The notes beneath the pieces were generated by a model. The model ran no database searches. It saw only the letters and a program-made list of their open reading frames with translations, and was not told the origin of the DNA. From positions 11,842,001-11,906,000 of the forward strand of contig NC_135202.1 of the NCBI RefSeq assembly GCF_050948175.1: a stretch of DNA of 64,000 nt, written 5' to 3'. Source of the stretch: Xylocopa sonorina (taxonomy: Eukaryota > Arthropoda > Insecta > Hymenoptera > Apidae). Shown here piece by piece: positions 48,025 to 60,300 of the stretch. The stretch's first letter is position 1; every line of letters starts with the position of its first letter. Made by a program: the position numbers and the translations under genes.

Positions 48025-50080
48025 ATGTCGTTTTTAACGACAAACATGCAGTCATCATGGACTCATATTAGAAAAAACAATTTTAGTGATCATGCCTTCA
48101 AACATACATATATAACTACACCTATATTTTACGTTAATGGCGGTATGTAGGTATAAACATAAGAGAATTCATCTTGTAAATGAGACAGTTTATATCAAAA
48201 TAGTGATTTGTTCTCGTCTTTTTCTAGTACCACACATTGGACATGCTTATACAGCAGTTTTGGCCGATACCATAGCTAGATATAATGCTATGCTAGGATC
48301 CTCTGTTACTTTATGCACTGGTACTGATGAACATGGCACAAAAGTAGAGAAAGCTGCAAATGCCGCGAATTTATGTATTCCCGAATATTGTACTAAAATC
48401 TCGAGCCAATTTCGAGAAATGTGTGATGTATTTCAAGTCGAGTATTCACATTTTATTAGAACAACGGAAAAGCGACACCAAGAAGCGGTTCATTACTTTT
48501 GGGTTGTTAAATTTATAAAATATTACTCCGTTGAATTGAGAAATTGAGAAAAATGATTGATGTGAAGTTAAAATTTCGCAGAATTGTTTAGAAAGAAATG
48601 GACACATTTACCATGGGAAGTATTCCGGTTGGTATAATGTATCGGAAGAAGCGTTTGTCTCAGATAAGGAAGTGGTACAAAGGAGCACTACAAATGTTAA
48701 TGAAGCATTCACAGAATCGGGTGATGTTGTAGAATGGACAGAGGAAGATAGTTACAAATTTCGACTTACTTCTTTTAAAGATGATATAAGTTATTGGTTG
48801 AAAGATGGTATATAGACGTAATTTGTTTAATTTAACCAATTCATTATAGTTTAAGAAAGTTGTGTCTTTTAATGTTTAAAATTGTATTTATAGAAAATGT
48901 AATACATCCGGCAGTATATCGCAATACGTTGATTCCGTGGTTAGACGATCTACAAGACTTAAGTATTTCTAGACCTATTACAAGAGTGCCATGGGCAATT
49001 CCTACTCCTTCTGATGAATCTCATACGATATACGTGTGGTTGGATGCGTTAGTGAATTATTTAACTGCAGTGGGATATCCGGATAACTCGTTTAGAGAAT
49101 ATTGGCCGCCAACTGTCCAAGTAAACGTTTTTAATTTATTCTAATACAGACTAAAACTCAAAATTAAAAGGATCACGAAAAAATCTAAGAATACTTCCGT
49201 AAACGTAGGTCATCGGGAAAGATATATTGAAATTTCATGGTATATATTGGCCAGCATTTCTGATGGCTGCCGGTCTTGAACCACCAAAGAAACTTGTGTG
49301 CCACGGACATTGGATTGTTAAAGACGAAAAAATGTCAAAATCTAAAGGCAATGTAATTTCACCTTTTGCAGCCATGAATAATTTTACACAAGATGGTCTA
49401 AGATATTTTCTTCTACGACACGCAATGTTAAAAACAGACGCAAGTAAGGCAAATAATGTACGAAAGATTGTATCAACCATTGTTCTTCATTTTGATGTTT
49501 AATGTTTCACGTCTTTCTTGTAGATTATAATGAATTAAAGATTCAAAACATATTAAATTCCGAACTTGCCGATACATTAGGTAATTTAATTAATCGATGC
49601 TTTGGTAAAACTATCAATCCAAAAGGAATAATATACAACTCAGAATACGAAGATATTCTGACAACCGAGATAGCTCGTAAAAATATCAGAGCTTTAGAAG
49701 AGTTAAGTGAGAAAGCTAAGAAATATTACGAGGAGTATAATTTCCATGACGTGGTAGATACTGTGATGGATACGTTGCGTATTACTAATCAGATGTTTGA
49801 GCATCTTGAACCATGGCATTTGAGCAAATCGAAACATCCTGACTCCATAAAAAAAAGCGAAGCTGTGATATCTTTAACTTTAGAAAATTTGCGAGTAGCC
49901 GCATTAATATTGTATCCAATTGTACCAAGATTGGCGTCTAATGTTCTCGATTTTCTTAAGATTCCAGTGCAGAATCGCAGTTGGGAAGACACGAAACCAT
50001 TGCATTTAACGAAAGCTTCGAACGATATGAGACATGTTTCAACACAAAAAATATTATTTTTTAAGAAAATAAAAAATTGA
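48025..50080 (+). CDS. MARS2: Methionyl-tRNA synthetase, mitochondrial
   Basis: Class I aminoacyl-tRNA synthetase charging mitochondrial tRNA-Met. Six exons: 48025-48142, 48228-48502, 48582-48807, 48894-49120, 49209-49443 and 49524-50080; they give 545 residues. The catalytic motifs are PHIGHAY (HIGH) and KDEKMSKSKGNV (KMSKS); TLCTGTDEHGTKVEKAA and IYVWLDALVNYLTAVGY flank the methionine site. The protein lacks the long C-terminal extension of the cytosolic enzyme. The N-terminus (MSFLTTNMQSSW and on) with basic residues is short for a transit peptide. The donor of exon 2 (TGG|GTTGTT) is weak, but only this join continues the family alignment into NCLERNGHIYHGKYSGWYN. Confidence 0.94.
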
Positions 50081-51852
50081 AAAGGATATTGACTATATGT
50101 ATTGTTAATAGTAAGTAGGTGTGAATATCGGTGTAGGATAACAAGGATATAGTGAAACATTTCAAGTTTAATACTCGCGTGGAAGTCTTACGCTAATATA
50201 TTTACAGAAAACGGTCATTCGAATATATCATTAGTATACATCGATACCGTGCACGTATCATTTCGACAGGAAAGACATAGTTATACGATGCATTTCCCTT
50301 TTTATCTTATTTTACGATATTCTAACTTGCTCGCTTCTTTCCCATCGGAATGCAGTACACCTTGCAAATCGCTGATATAGATGTATGGAAGAGGCTCGAT
50401 GAGCATCAGTTGTATTTCGCGAGGATCTTTTTCGTTTGGATAAATGTACGCAGATTTGAGTTAGATTCGACGGGTTGCACAACATTGTCGCGACACGTTT
50501 AGCACCTACCCAAGATCACTTACAGTGCAAGAGGTACGCATTTACTGTTGCCCCGTCAAATAGAAAAATAAATAAATGGCTATTTACAAGATGGAAAATG
50601 AATCTGTGCGGGTTCCACCGCGATCCTAATACTAATACGAGCTACGATTCGACAGACGTTACTATTAGTGCTTCGTGTAACATCCAGCTTTACATCGTAG
50701 ATGCACTATTAACATGACTTCATAATTACAATTGCTTTATGAGAATGTATCTCTAAATACTATACTCTCGAATTTATCTACGCACGAATTTTGTCTTTTT
50801 TTTTTATTTTTTTTCTTGGTTTTTTATGTGTGTGTTGTGATATCTTCCTGTTCGATTTATAGACAAGCTGCATTTATTATTTGTTTTTCTTTTCAAGTGG
50901 ATTATGTCTCACGGATATGTTTTGAACTACCTTCTGGTGATTGTCTTTACGTTAATTTTTTTTTTCTCAACTGTCCATTTGTATCGACAAGTTCTGTTCC
51001 CTTTTCACCGTTCAAGGATAAAAAAATATTTCGTAAAAAAACTTGTATGTAACTTTTGCCGTTTGTGTAACGTTCTACCACGTAGATTGATCAAAATGTT
51101 TTAGCTTTAAGTTAAAGCAGAGAGAAAGAGTAAGAGAAAAAGAAAGAAAGAAACGAAGACAATTTTGAACTTTTCCTAATATAATGCACATGTAGCTGGG
51201 ATCGATATGTTGATAGCTATATTGCTTATAACGGTAAAACGTACCGTTGCTTCGATATATCACGACTTACGCGTAAAGATGTTTTACTCATTTAGAATGA
51301 CATTGCTTTCTTTTTCACGATACGATACGATAAATACGTGGAATACAGTGGCGCAGGAAAAGTTCAATAACTAACTCGGTGTATCGAGAAACTTTCGTAG
51401 ATTTTCTAATGTTACCTGAATGATGAAACGGCAAACTTTGTTGTTTAAGTCAATGGTGACGGTTACGATCGCGCTGTTCTATACGCGCTTATAAATTTGT
51501 TCAGTCCCCGTTATTACAGGGAATTCAAAGAGTTACACATGGACATGTTCGTATGCTCGTACGTTCCTCGAACGAAATGTTCGCACGGTATGATCGAGAA
51601 CCTGGCGATGTCACGCGTAAAATCGACGACAGGAAGGACGAAATGTTTTCGAGTTCGTTCGCGGTCTTTATTTACCTGTTGATAACGATGTGACCCGCGT
51701 GTGTATAGCCAATGACCGTGGCGGGAAATTGCAAGACCGCCCCATTAGCTGAAATTCGGGAAGGCGAGACGCGCGCCCGCGGCGTATTCGAGCGTAACTA
51801 CCGACAGATCGATAGACAGATCGATACGTCCGAATGAGGGGCTCGAGTCGAA
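50081..51852. other. Converging 3' region of MARS2 and Dop1R1
   Basis: 1.8 kb without a supported gene. The left part is AT-rich; from about 51400 the sequence becomes visibly richer in CpG, as it stays to the window end. Probably holds the Dop1R1 3' UTR. Confidence 0.45.
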
Positions 51853-52219
51853 TTATATCGCGCTAACGATAGTATCGCGATGCCTTTGCGCCATTATTCC
51901 AACTTGACAACTGTCCGCGCTTGATCTCGGGCTAATGTTACATTCGATCATAGACCCGTTTCGTTTTTGCACGACCACGGACCGAAATTCCCCGCATTCG
52001 CTGGTCGACGGTTGATTACCCCGGGCACGTGCACCCTTCGTGAGGATCCTCTTGAACGCCTCTCGGAACTCTGTGTTGAAGATGCTGTAGATGATCGGAT
52101 TGAAGGCCGAGTTGCTGTAGCCGAGCCAAGTGAGTACCTGTTACAACAACAACTGTCTGTTTCTCTTCGTACGTTCTTTATCGCGACTTTACGTCTAAGG
52201 CGATATTACGCTAAGAATG

Positions 52220-52250
<31 letters not shown>

Positions 52251-54311
52251 TCGTACGTAAAGAATGTTAATACAGGAAACACGATTCAAACGGTTAGAAC
52301 GTTTGATGGCGTCGTTCAACGGGGAATGGCGCGAAAAGTTGGTACTTTCAAATAACTCGATTCGTTCGGCCTCGACTGATAGGCTAGTGCATACTTGTCT
52401 GAGAGAAGAAAGGATTCGTACTTGAAATGCTCGAACTGATATGCAGGTCTTGCAATACGCAGCGACGATATTTACGCAGAAAAATGGTACCCAGCATATT
52501 AAGAAAACGCCCATAATTACACCCACTGTTATGGCGGCTTTATGATCGGATACATGATATGGACTTGTCGGCTTCGTTTTTGTTTGTGGCTTTGGTGGCT
52601 TGTTGCGAGTGCTTTTCGCGCGAAAACTTTTGGCCATTGAGGTGTCCGGCAGCTTCGTTACTGCGCGGATGCTTTTTACGTGTTTCTGTGCGTAGCAATA
52701 GAGCCTGGAAATACCAAAGGACGTCGTAAGAGAGAAAAAAAGGTATGTCGGATAAGGTATTAGATATTTGTCGGAAATAATTCAGTGTGGCACCGCCAGT
52801 AGCTGCTAGCTCACCTTGAAATTATTTCGAACTCACCTGCAATAAATTCCCAGCATTACGATGCAGGGCACGTAAAAAGATATAGAGGAGGAGACTACCG
52901 CGTAGGTGGGTGTAAGGTCTAAGGCGCACGTAGGGTGTTCCTGAAAGTTAGATTGATCGATGAGTGGACACATAGCTGTTTGAACGGGGAACAATTATTT
53001 TCACGTATCATACGAAAGTAAATTGGATGCTACATCTTTTTGAAATTGTTTAATGTCTTTGAGTATATTTACGTTGCACGTTTATCATACGTACTTCTTT
53101 GCCATCGTCATAAATTACGGGTTCGTCCGCTCGATGAAGGCCTAGGCTGATCGGCACGAAGGATATGAGCCCCGCGAGCAACCACACGATTGCGATTCCA
53201 GCAACTGCGACTCTTCTTGTCACCCAGCGACCGTATCTGATCGTAAAACGGCAGAGGATGTTATCTCGACGAACAAAACCGGGCGAACAGAGCGCCCGTG
53301 TATCGCTGTCGAAGGGAAACTTGCCTGAGAGGATCCTTTATGTGGATGTAGCGATCGAGAGAGATTGCGCAAAGATTCAGAATAGAGGCAGTGCTGCACA
53401 TAACATCAAAGGCGATCCAGGTGTCGCAGAATCGTGGACCAAACACCCAATAACCGAGGAGGTCGTTCACCCCGGCGAAGGTCATAACCAGACAACCGAC
53501 GAACAGGTCGGCGATCGCGAGGGAGGCCAGGAATAAGTTCCCTATCCTCCGTAAACCGCGGTCTGTGTAAATTGCCACGCAGACTAAAATGTTGCCCGCG
53601 ACGGATAAAAATATCAAGATCAGGAAGAGAAATCCTGAAAAAATCAGGCGAACGAACTGGACTAGTGGGGAATCGATGAAGTTTGTTCAATTAATATCAC
53701 TCACCCCTCGAAGAGCACGGTTGAGATGCATCGAATGTATAGGTGATATCGCAAGTTTTTCTTTTTTTTTTTTGTTCTCTTTCTTTTCTTTCTGAGAGTT
53801 GTAAATGAACGTCAAACCGTTGAGGCGATGAATGATCGGATAAAGCGAGCGAGAAAGATGAATGCGAAGGATACATTACAGGGGAGAGAGAGGAACGAGA
53901 AAAATCAAGTGTCCTGGAGGAGGACGGTATATTTAATATCAGGAGTTGAAAAATGGGCAGAGGCAATAGCAGCGGGGGGGAGGGGGGGGGGGGGGGGTTA
54001 ATGATAAAAAGGAACGGAATAGAGCGGTGTATAGCGAGTTTAGATCAAAGTTTTCGAGTGAAGGACCTCCCAGAGGGTTGTCTTCGAGGGGCGAGTCGCG
54101 ATCGATCAAATGGGAAGTTTAGCGAACCAACTAGAAGCACCGACAACAGCGAGAAACTGTCTTCAGGCAGATCTTCTTCCCCGTCTGTCAGGTTATTCTG
54201 CGAACAGACAAAGAGATTCTCTGAGCACGTTAAATTCACCGATGTATTATCATTTGTAAACTGAAAATTATTTCCATGGAGGATTTCCCTTGAAGAATTT
54301 CTTTCTTCCAT
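51853..54311 (-). CDS. Dop1R1: D1-like dopamine receptor 1
   Basis: Gs-coupled amine receptor of the insect nervous system. Six coding exons: 54311-54128, 53634-53325, 53236-53095, 52940-52837, 52704-52422 and 52137-51853; they give 435 residues. The extracellular N-terminus has several N-glycosylation sequons (NSS, NTS, NLT). TM1 is FLSVAGNILVCVAIY; TM2 LFLASLAIADLFVGCLVM; TM3 IAFDVMCSTASILNLC holds the amine-binding Asp, followed by SLDRYIHI. TM5 has the catechol-binding serines AVVSSSISFYVPCIVML; TM6 is VGVIMGVFLICWVPFFCVNI; TM7 SNSAFNPIIYSIF. The intron 53324-53237 has a GC donor (AG|GCAAGT), required to keep frame in DPLRYGRW. An overlapping upstream ATG in another frame lies at 54331. 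Close match to the bee receptor family known as DOP1. Confidence 0.95.
52220..52247. repeat. (TA)n microsatellite in Dop1R1 intron
   Basis: About 28 bp of uninterrupted TA, in the intron between the TM6 and TM7 exons. Confidence 0.9.
53974..53997. repeat. G-tract in Dop1R1 intron 1
   Basis: Seven G, one A, then sixteen G on the plus strand (a C-tract in the transcript). It lies in the first coding intron (54127-53635) and could form a G-quadruplex in DNA or be a length-variable or error-prone site. Confidence 0.85.
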
Positions 54312-57300
54312 TGATCAAGTCCCTTGCCCATGGAAAAATATGCGCAACATAGGTTTTTGACTGAGAGTGGCATACTTTAACGTCCGAGTACGCGCTGATA
54401 CCTCTATTTTCTCCGTATATTTTCTCGATATTTCACGGCAAAGCCGTAGATACACCGGGAATACTCTCGAGATTCGTATGCACGGAAAATCGATACTATA
54501 GACGGACCAAGATGACGTTGGATTTACAGGCTTTTTACTTCTGCTTGAACGCGTTGTCTGTCAAGCCGTTCCTATCCCATCTCGAAGACACGTAAAAATA
54601 TCGCGAGATGAAGGGTGCCAGAGTAAAGCCGGTAGGTACTATGTATGTTTCTATGAATAGTCCGCCGATGTAACGTCTTCAGATGTTCACATTCCTCTCG
54701 TTGAAATGGATTAATCAATCTCGATTTCGCCGCTGGGAAACATTGATTTTTTGGAACGGGTTTTGGCCTGAGATATACATCACCACGACTTTTAACCCTT
54801 TATACATCACTGGATTGTTCCAGTTCTCTTGAAGTTTTTAAGGGGGCAATATTTAACGGTACTTGAAATCCTCGTGGCCCGCCCTCACTTTTAAGTCCGT
54901 CGTATTTTTTCTCGGCTGTCCTGTTGGGAAAAAAAAGAAACCACGACGCCGCTTGTGCCGGTGCATCGATTTTCTGGACGTACATAGCGCAACGCATGCA
55001 TATGCAGAGGGAAACATTTTATTGCGGTCGCAGGCTTCCTAAGTTATAACTTAATTACAAAATTAAGATTAATAAAGCGAGTGGTATACGTCGTCTAGCT
55101 CTTATGTGAAATTAGTTCGCATTTCTACTAAAGCAGAGTGATCGATTCAGGTGTTTTAAGATAACAAGTTCTCGATTAAATTGCTCCATTCGTTCACGTT
55201 AATTACATTACTTAGTAATCGCATTAAATCCGTCGGCGTACATGATCCACGCGTTGCACAGAAATAAGAAAATCAATTCGTTTCGCAAAATACGTGGCGA
55301 CGTATAGATGCGTCTTTGGGAAAGGACGTGACGTCGCACCGCGAGGATGAAGGGTGAACGAAGTAAATGGTAGAAATCCTGCGAGATGCAGGACGAGATA
55401 CGTCGAATCCGCCTGAAAGAATTATTCAGAAAGGAGGAGAATCGGGGGCATTCGTGATGTACGATCCGCCCTCGTCCCGTCCCCAGGGTCTAATTGCTCT
55501 TCCGTTTGAATTTCCAGCGTCCAAGTTGGCCCAGGGTAGAGTTACCAACCTCGTATACCTCAGGCCCTTGAAACACATAATCTCAAAGGGTATCCGAACG
55601 GGTGGAATCGTTTCGTCTTTTCCTTCGATTGAAATCGACGGGGTTAATCGTTGATCCGAGGATTGGGAATCATCTGCGAATGCGCATCCAGACGCGAGGG
55701 ACCTGGAAGGGTGAGTGTCTTAAAAATTTACGTTAGATCGGGAACACCTAGGGGTACAGTGTCGCGTATCGTTCTTAATTTTTCATCTACTTTAATTTAT
55801 CATCCCTTCTACTCGGCTTCGACGATATTGAGAGCAAAGTTTCCGAAGCCGTTGAAAGTTTAGGAGGACTTAAGTTCGGTCGACGTCGACCATTAACGGT
55901 AAGGAGAGGCTCGACCCGAAGCTCAAATTACCTCCACTCTATCATTTTCGGCTCAGCAGTTCCGATTTATATACTACATGCATTTCTTGCTGGTTTATTT
56001 AGCTCTATTTACGTTCCTTTTACGTTGTTCGTTACCGTGCTTTTTGTTCGCAACTGTTCGTCCTGCGTGTTTGTCCAATAGTGATTCTGGGTTATTTTTT
56101 CCCCTCGGGGCTTTTAGTTTCGAGTCTTTACAATTTTTTGATTGCTCGTTTATGCCTTTTAGTTTATTTGCCCGCATTCCCGGGCTGTTTCCGTATATTT
56201 TTTGCGGCGTGCACCGTGTACAGGTGATGCATGCGATATGAAACACGTTAACGCGCAACGCTGAAACGCTCCACGTTAGAGATATCTACTCAGGAAGTTC
56301 GCCTTTTTTCCAAAGTTTTATTCTATTTAATGCATCCGCCGTTATCGCGACCCGCGGCGGTACACGGGATGACCCAACAGGAGAAACAAGAGTACGCAAC
56401 ACACCCTTTAGCTTAACGAGGAACTGTCCCCTGCCCACCAGCGGCAGCAACGCCGCCGACAATGATGAATCTCGCGGAAAACACCATTCATAACCATTCT
56501 GACGGCATTCCGTAATTGAACGTTTGTCTTTAAATGAACTGAATGTCGCGGAACTCGGCGGGAAATTCAGTCTGATGCGCGCAAATGGAAATGGCGAACG
56601 GATAGTCATTGAAGAAAAGTGGAGCGCGAGGAGGAAACGGGGATGGGAACTTTACGCGAGTTCTCATCAGGATTTTGGCGTTTCATCGGGAGTTTGCGAG
56701 TTCGCGTAGCCGTCGAACGATTTTCGGCTCGTCGGTGGGTGGAAAATTTCACGAGTTACCGTAAATTACCGGGTCCCCCGGGCGGTAATCGCACCTGTTG
56801 GCCAGGAATCAATTCTCGCAAGTTCTTGTCGAGGTGCTCGCGAGAAAGGAGACGAGCGGCCAGCCGATATCTCGTTAACCCGAACCGATTTCACGGATTA
56901 AACCGGCCGGATCATTTTGCGCCAAATGGGGAACGCAATCAAACTCGACTTTGTCCGGATTTTCTCGGCGAATAGTTCGTTCAAACTTTCCGTGAGCTCA
57001 TACCTCGCTCTTGGCCCGGATCCCTCCGATGTATAGCTGGCCATAAAAGTAAATCGGACATCAGTTCCACTTTTTCAGCAATGCTTTTCGAACCGTTTTT
57101 ACTCTATTAAAAAAAGAGTAAAAAAAAAATTCTATAAATTTACACGGATCAAACAATTTGCTAACCCTATATTTGCTCTGTCTTCCCCCGAATATTCTTC
57201 GAATCATTTGAACTCCGCGTTTGCGTACATACGGATTGATTAATTCGCAAATTTCGATGTTTGATCTTGCTCTTCTGAATATTTGCCCAAATATTTCGAG

Positions 57301-60300
57301 TTCTATTAAAAATATATATACGGGTATACCGTGCACACGGATTGGTAGGCAGGTACAGTTTTATAATATGTTATTTCCGTCCGATTTATTGCATTTATTC
57401 GTTCGATAGGCAAGTACATAGCCACGTCGGGCCGTTTGGCACACGCGCAGCCCCATTGTTTCTTCGTTACAGTAGATATATAAAGCAAATGTCGGGTATC
57501 TTTGAACGGAAAAAGCCGGGCGTTTCGGTTGATAAGCTTACCCGTGTATTCGACGCGGTTCCCTCGAAATTCAACCTATGGATATTGAATGCCACTGACA
57601 AGCGGTATTGTGTTGTTTCGAAAAAAAAAAAAGGGAAAAGAAAAAAGAGAAAAAGGTGTACGCAGAGAAGTGGCACCGTAGCGGAAAGCGGAAATCGAGG
57701 GATCGGATGAACGCGATGCGGCACGTGTGCCGGACAAATCACGGACCAGGCTCACGTATCCGCGAATTTGTCCCGGGAAATTTGGAATTGGCCATCGCAC
57801 GGTTTTCGCTAGATTTTTCGACAAATTGTCGAGCCGCAACGTGACGCGGTAGAAATCCCAGAGCGGCAGTCGCGCGAAATGCATCACGGAAAATGTAATT
57901 CCCCGTAAAGTTCTTTGTCGACTTTCGAACCTGTTCGAAGTTGGCTCCGATTCGGCCCGTAGGAGGACTGCATTTTCCAAACGTTCGCTTCATCCAATTC
58001 GGTGGGGGACGAATGCCGGGATCCGCGGCGAATAATGCACCACCGAATTATATATTTCCCTGTTTTAATGGAATGCCTGCCCACGTTCCCGGGTCCCGTT
58101 ACATTCAACGAATCCATTTGCTGCTTTATTATTTACGCGTACAATGTAAATCGTCCGTGGAACGCATCATCACGATTAAATTGTTTTTCGCAATTGAATT
58201 TCCAAATTCATGACGCGAACCGTACAACCGTATGATTTATTCAAACTACTGTTTGTCTCGCGAAAGAATCTAACTCGCTGGTTGGCTAAACGCGAGAGTC
58301 GTCTAATACTTTTTAACTTTCTCACGATGAAATGTATTCCGTAAAAACAGACATTCGTGGCGTACCCCAATTACTCGTCAAGTATCCGCGCCACTTAATT
58401 GCACTTATGCGGCAATCAAAGGGGACTGGTATGGGAGTAAGTGTTCCTCGGTGCTTTCTAAAAAGAATAATAGAAAAAATGATATCGTTACGATTATCCA
58501 CGCACGCGTGCAAATCAATCGTGAGCAGATAAAGAGTAACACGTAGAACCGGTACACCGATTGGTATGTAATTTGTAGCTTCGAAGCGACGCTGATGGCG
58601 TTCCTCGTCGGTACAGGCTCAGCCGCCACCTATTACGATATCGTGGCATCTGCTTGGAGAATTCGTGTGTGCAAGGGCGCATGTCTGCGCTAATTAGAGC
58701 ATTAACGGTCTCGTTTGTCACGGCTATGGTGCAGCAACTATAACAACGACGGAACGATTTTACCAACCGCGAAGCACCATGTTGGCTTTCCTGCAGCTAC
58801 AACCCCCTTATCCGCTAAAATCTAATTACGACCAGTCGGCCGGGTGCAGCCTGGCGAAATGAGGGAAACGGAGAAAATGAACGAAGAACGGTACGATTCG
58901 ATCGCGACTGGTCGCGAACGATTTGTTGCTCGACGTCGCTTTCGAAACGAGAGAGGTCCTTTTGCTTTTCGGTGATTGGATCGTGCGGGTAATAAAGATA
59001 TTCGAGGAAATAAACGCCTCGACGAGAGCCAATAATAAAACCTGTCAGCTGTAAAGTATGGGGCTTGATCGGCCTGTCGCGGCCATTCAACTTGTAACAT
59101 CAGAATTAATCGTTGTTTATCGTTACTTTAGACTATTTCGTTTTCGTTATCGGCACTTTCGAATCGATTTTCCGTCGGTGGAAACGAGCCGAAAGTTTGT
59201 CGTACGACTTAGCCGCGCCAACTCGTCGGCGCGATCGCAGTTTAAATTTCAGCCTTTCTCGAATCCGCTCCCTTTCTCGAATCTCGATAATTTTATGAAC
59301 AAAGTTATACACGTACGCGTGGTACACGTTTTCATCGAGGCTTTATGACTTTAGTTTCGTCGAGAAGAGCGCGTATGTTTCGTTGATCCGCTGGTCATTT
59401 TGTGAAAGGCACGAGAACTCAACCCTGGTACTTAACTCGCGTTGCACAGCTGCTTTTTATGGTATCACTAGTGCGAGTCGTGTATTCGTTAATCGATGCG
59501 TTTCGTATAAATTAGTGTCGCGTTTGTCGAGGGCAACGATATAGAAGGGAGAGTTTCAATCTGAAGCAATAGTTCGGATACACAGTGGCGCTTTTGTTTC
59601 GACTAATGACTGCGCACATCTAACAGGGCCTTGCATGAATTTCGAAATACGTACCCCCGTGTACGTTCCGTAATTGCATCTTGAATTACATGTCCCATAA
59701 CAAAGCCAGTTAATTACAGTTAATTCGTGTAATCTTGTGAAATCGAACCGCGTATTTACCGCAATAATTCCCGGCGAGTAATAGGTGATTTATCTGTTCT
59801 AAAAATGTTTTAAAAATACTTTCCTCGATCGTATTGGAATAATGCGACTCGATCAGGACAGCGTGTATTAACGACGCGTTGAATTTCAACCGAAAAAATA
59901 CTCTAAACAAATTATTAGGGGTAGCGTAGGCAGATGGAGGTCAGCGAGAGAAGGGCATTGGTCGATATGCCAACGTCTCCTGCCTGCAGGTGCACCTGAG
60001 GTCATACACGAGCTTGCGCAACCTGCATCCAACGTTTAGCGTTGCGTGCGCGGATTTTTTCTTTTCAATTTTTCATGTAATAACACGTACAGTTGCGTCT
60101 CGTTTCTCCATTCCCAGCGAAACGAGTGGCTGAACTTCTTATCCGGGCCATGGAGCGTACCACCATCTAGCTAGACGGGGCCACGGTTCTGCTTTCACTC
60201 GAATCGTTCGTGTGCGCGTTAATTCGATGCTCATTTCGCTGTGGTCTCTAACGTTCTCCGATCGAGATACAGCCTGATTTCAGATACGCGATAAGAGGGA

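Noticed and set aside
53165..53536. 123-codon plus-strand frame in the dopamine receptor region
   Set aside because: It is antisense to the TM1-TM4 exons of Dop1R1.
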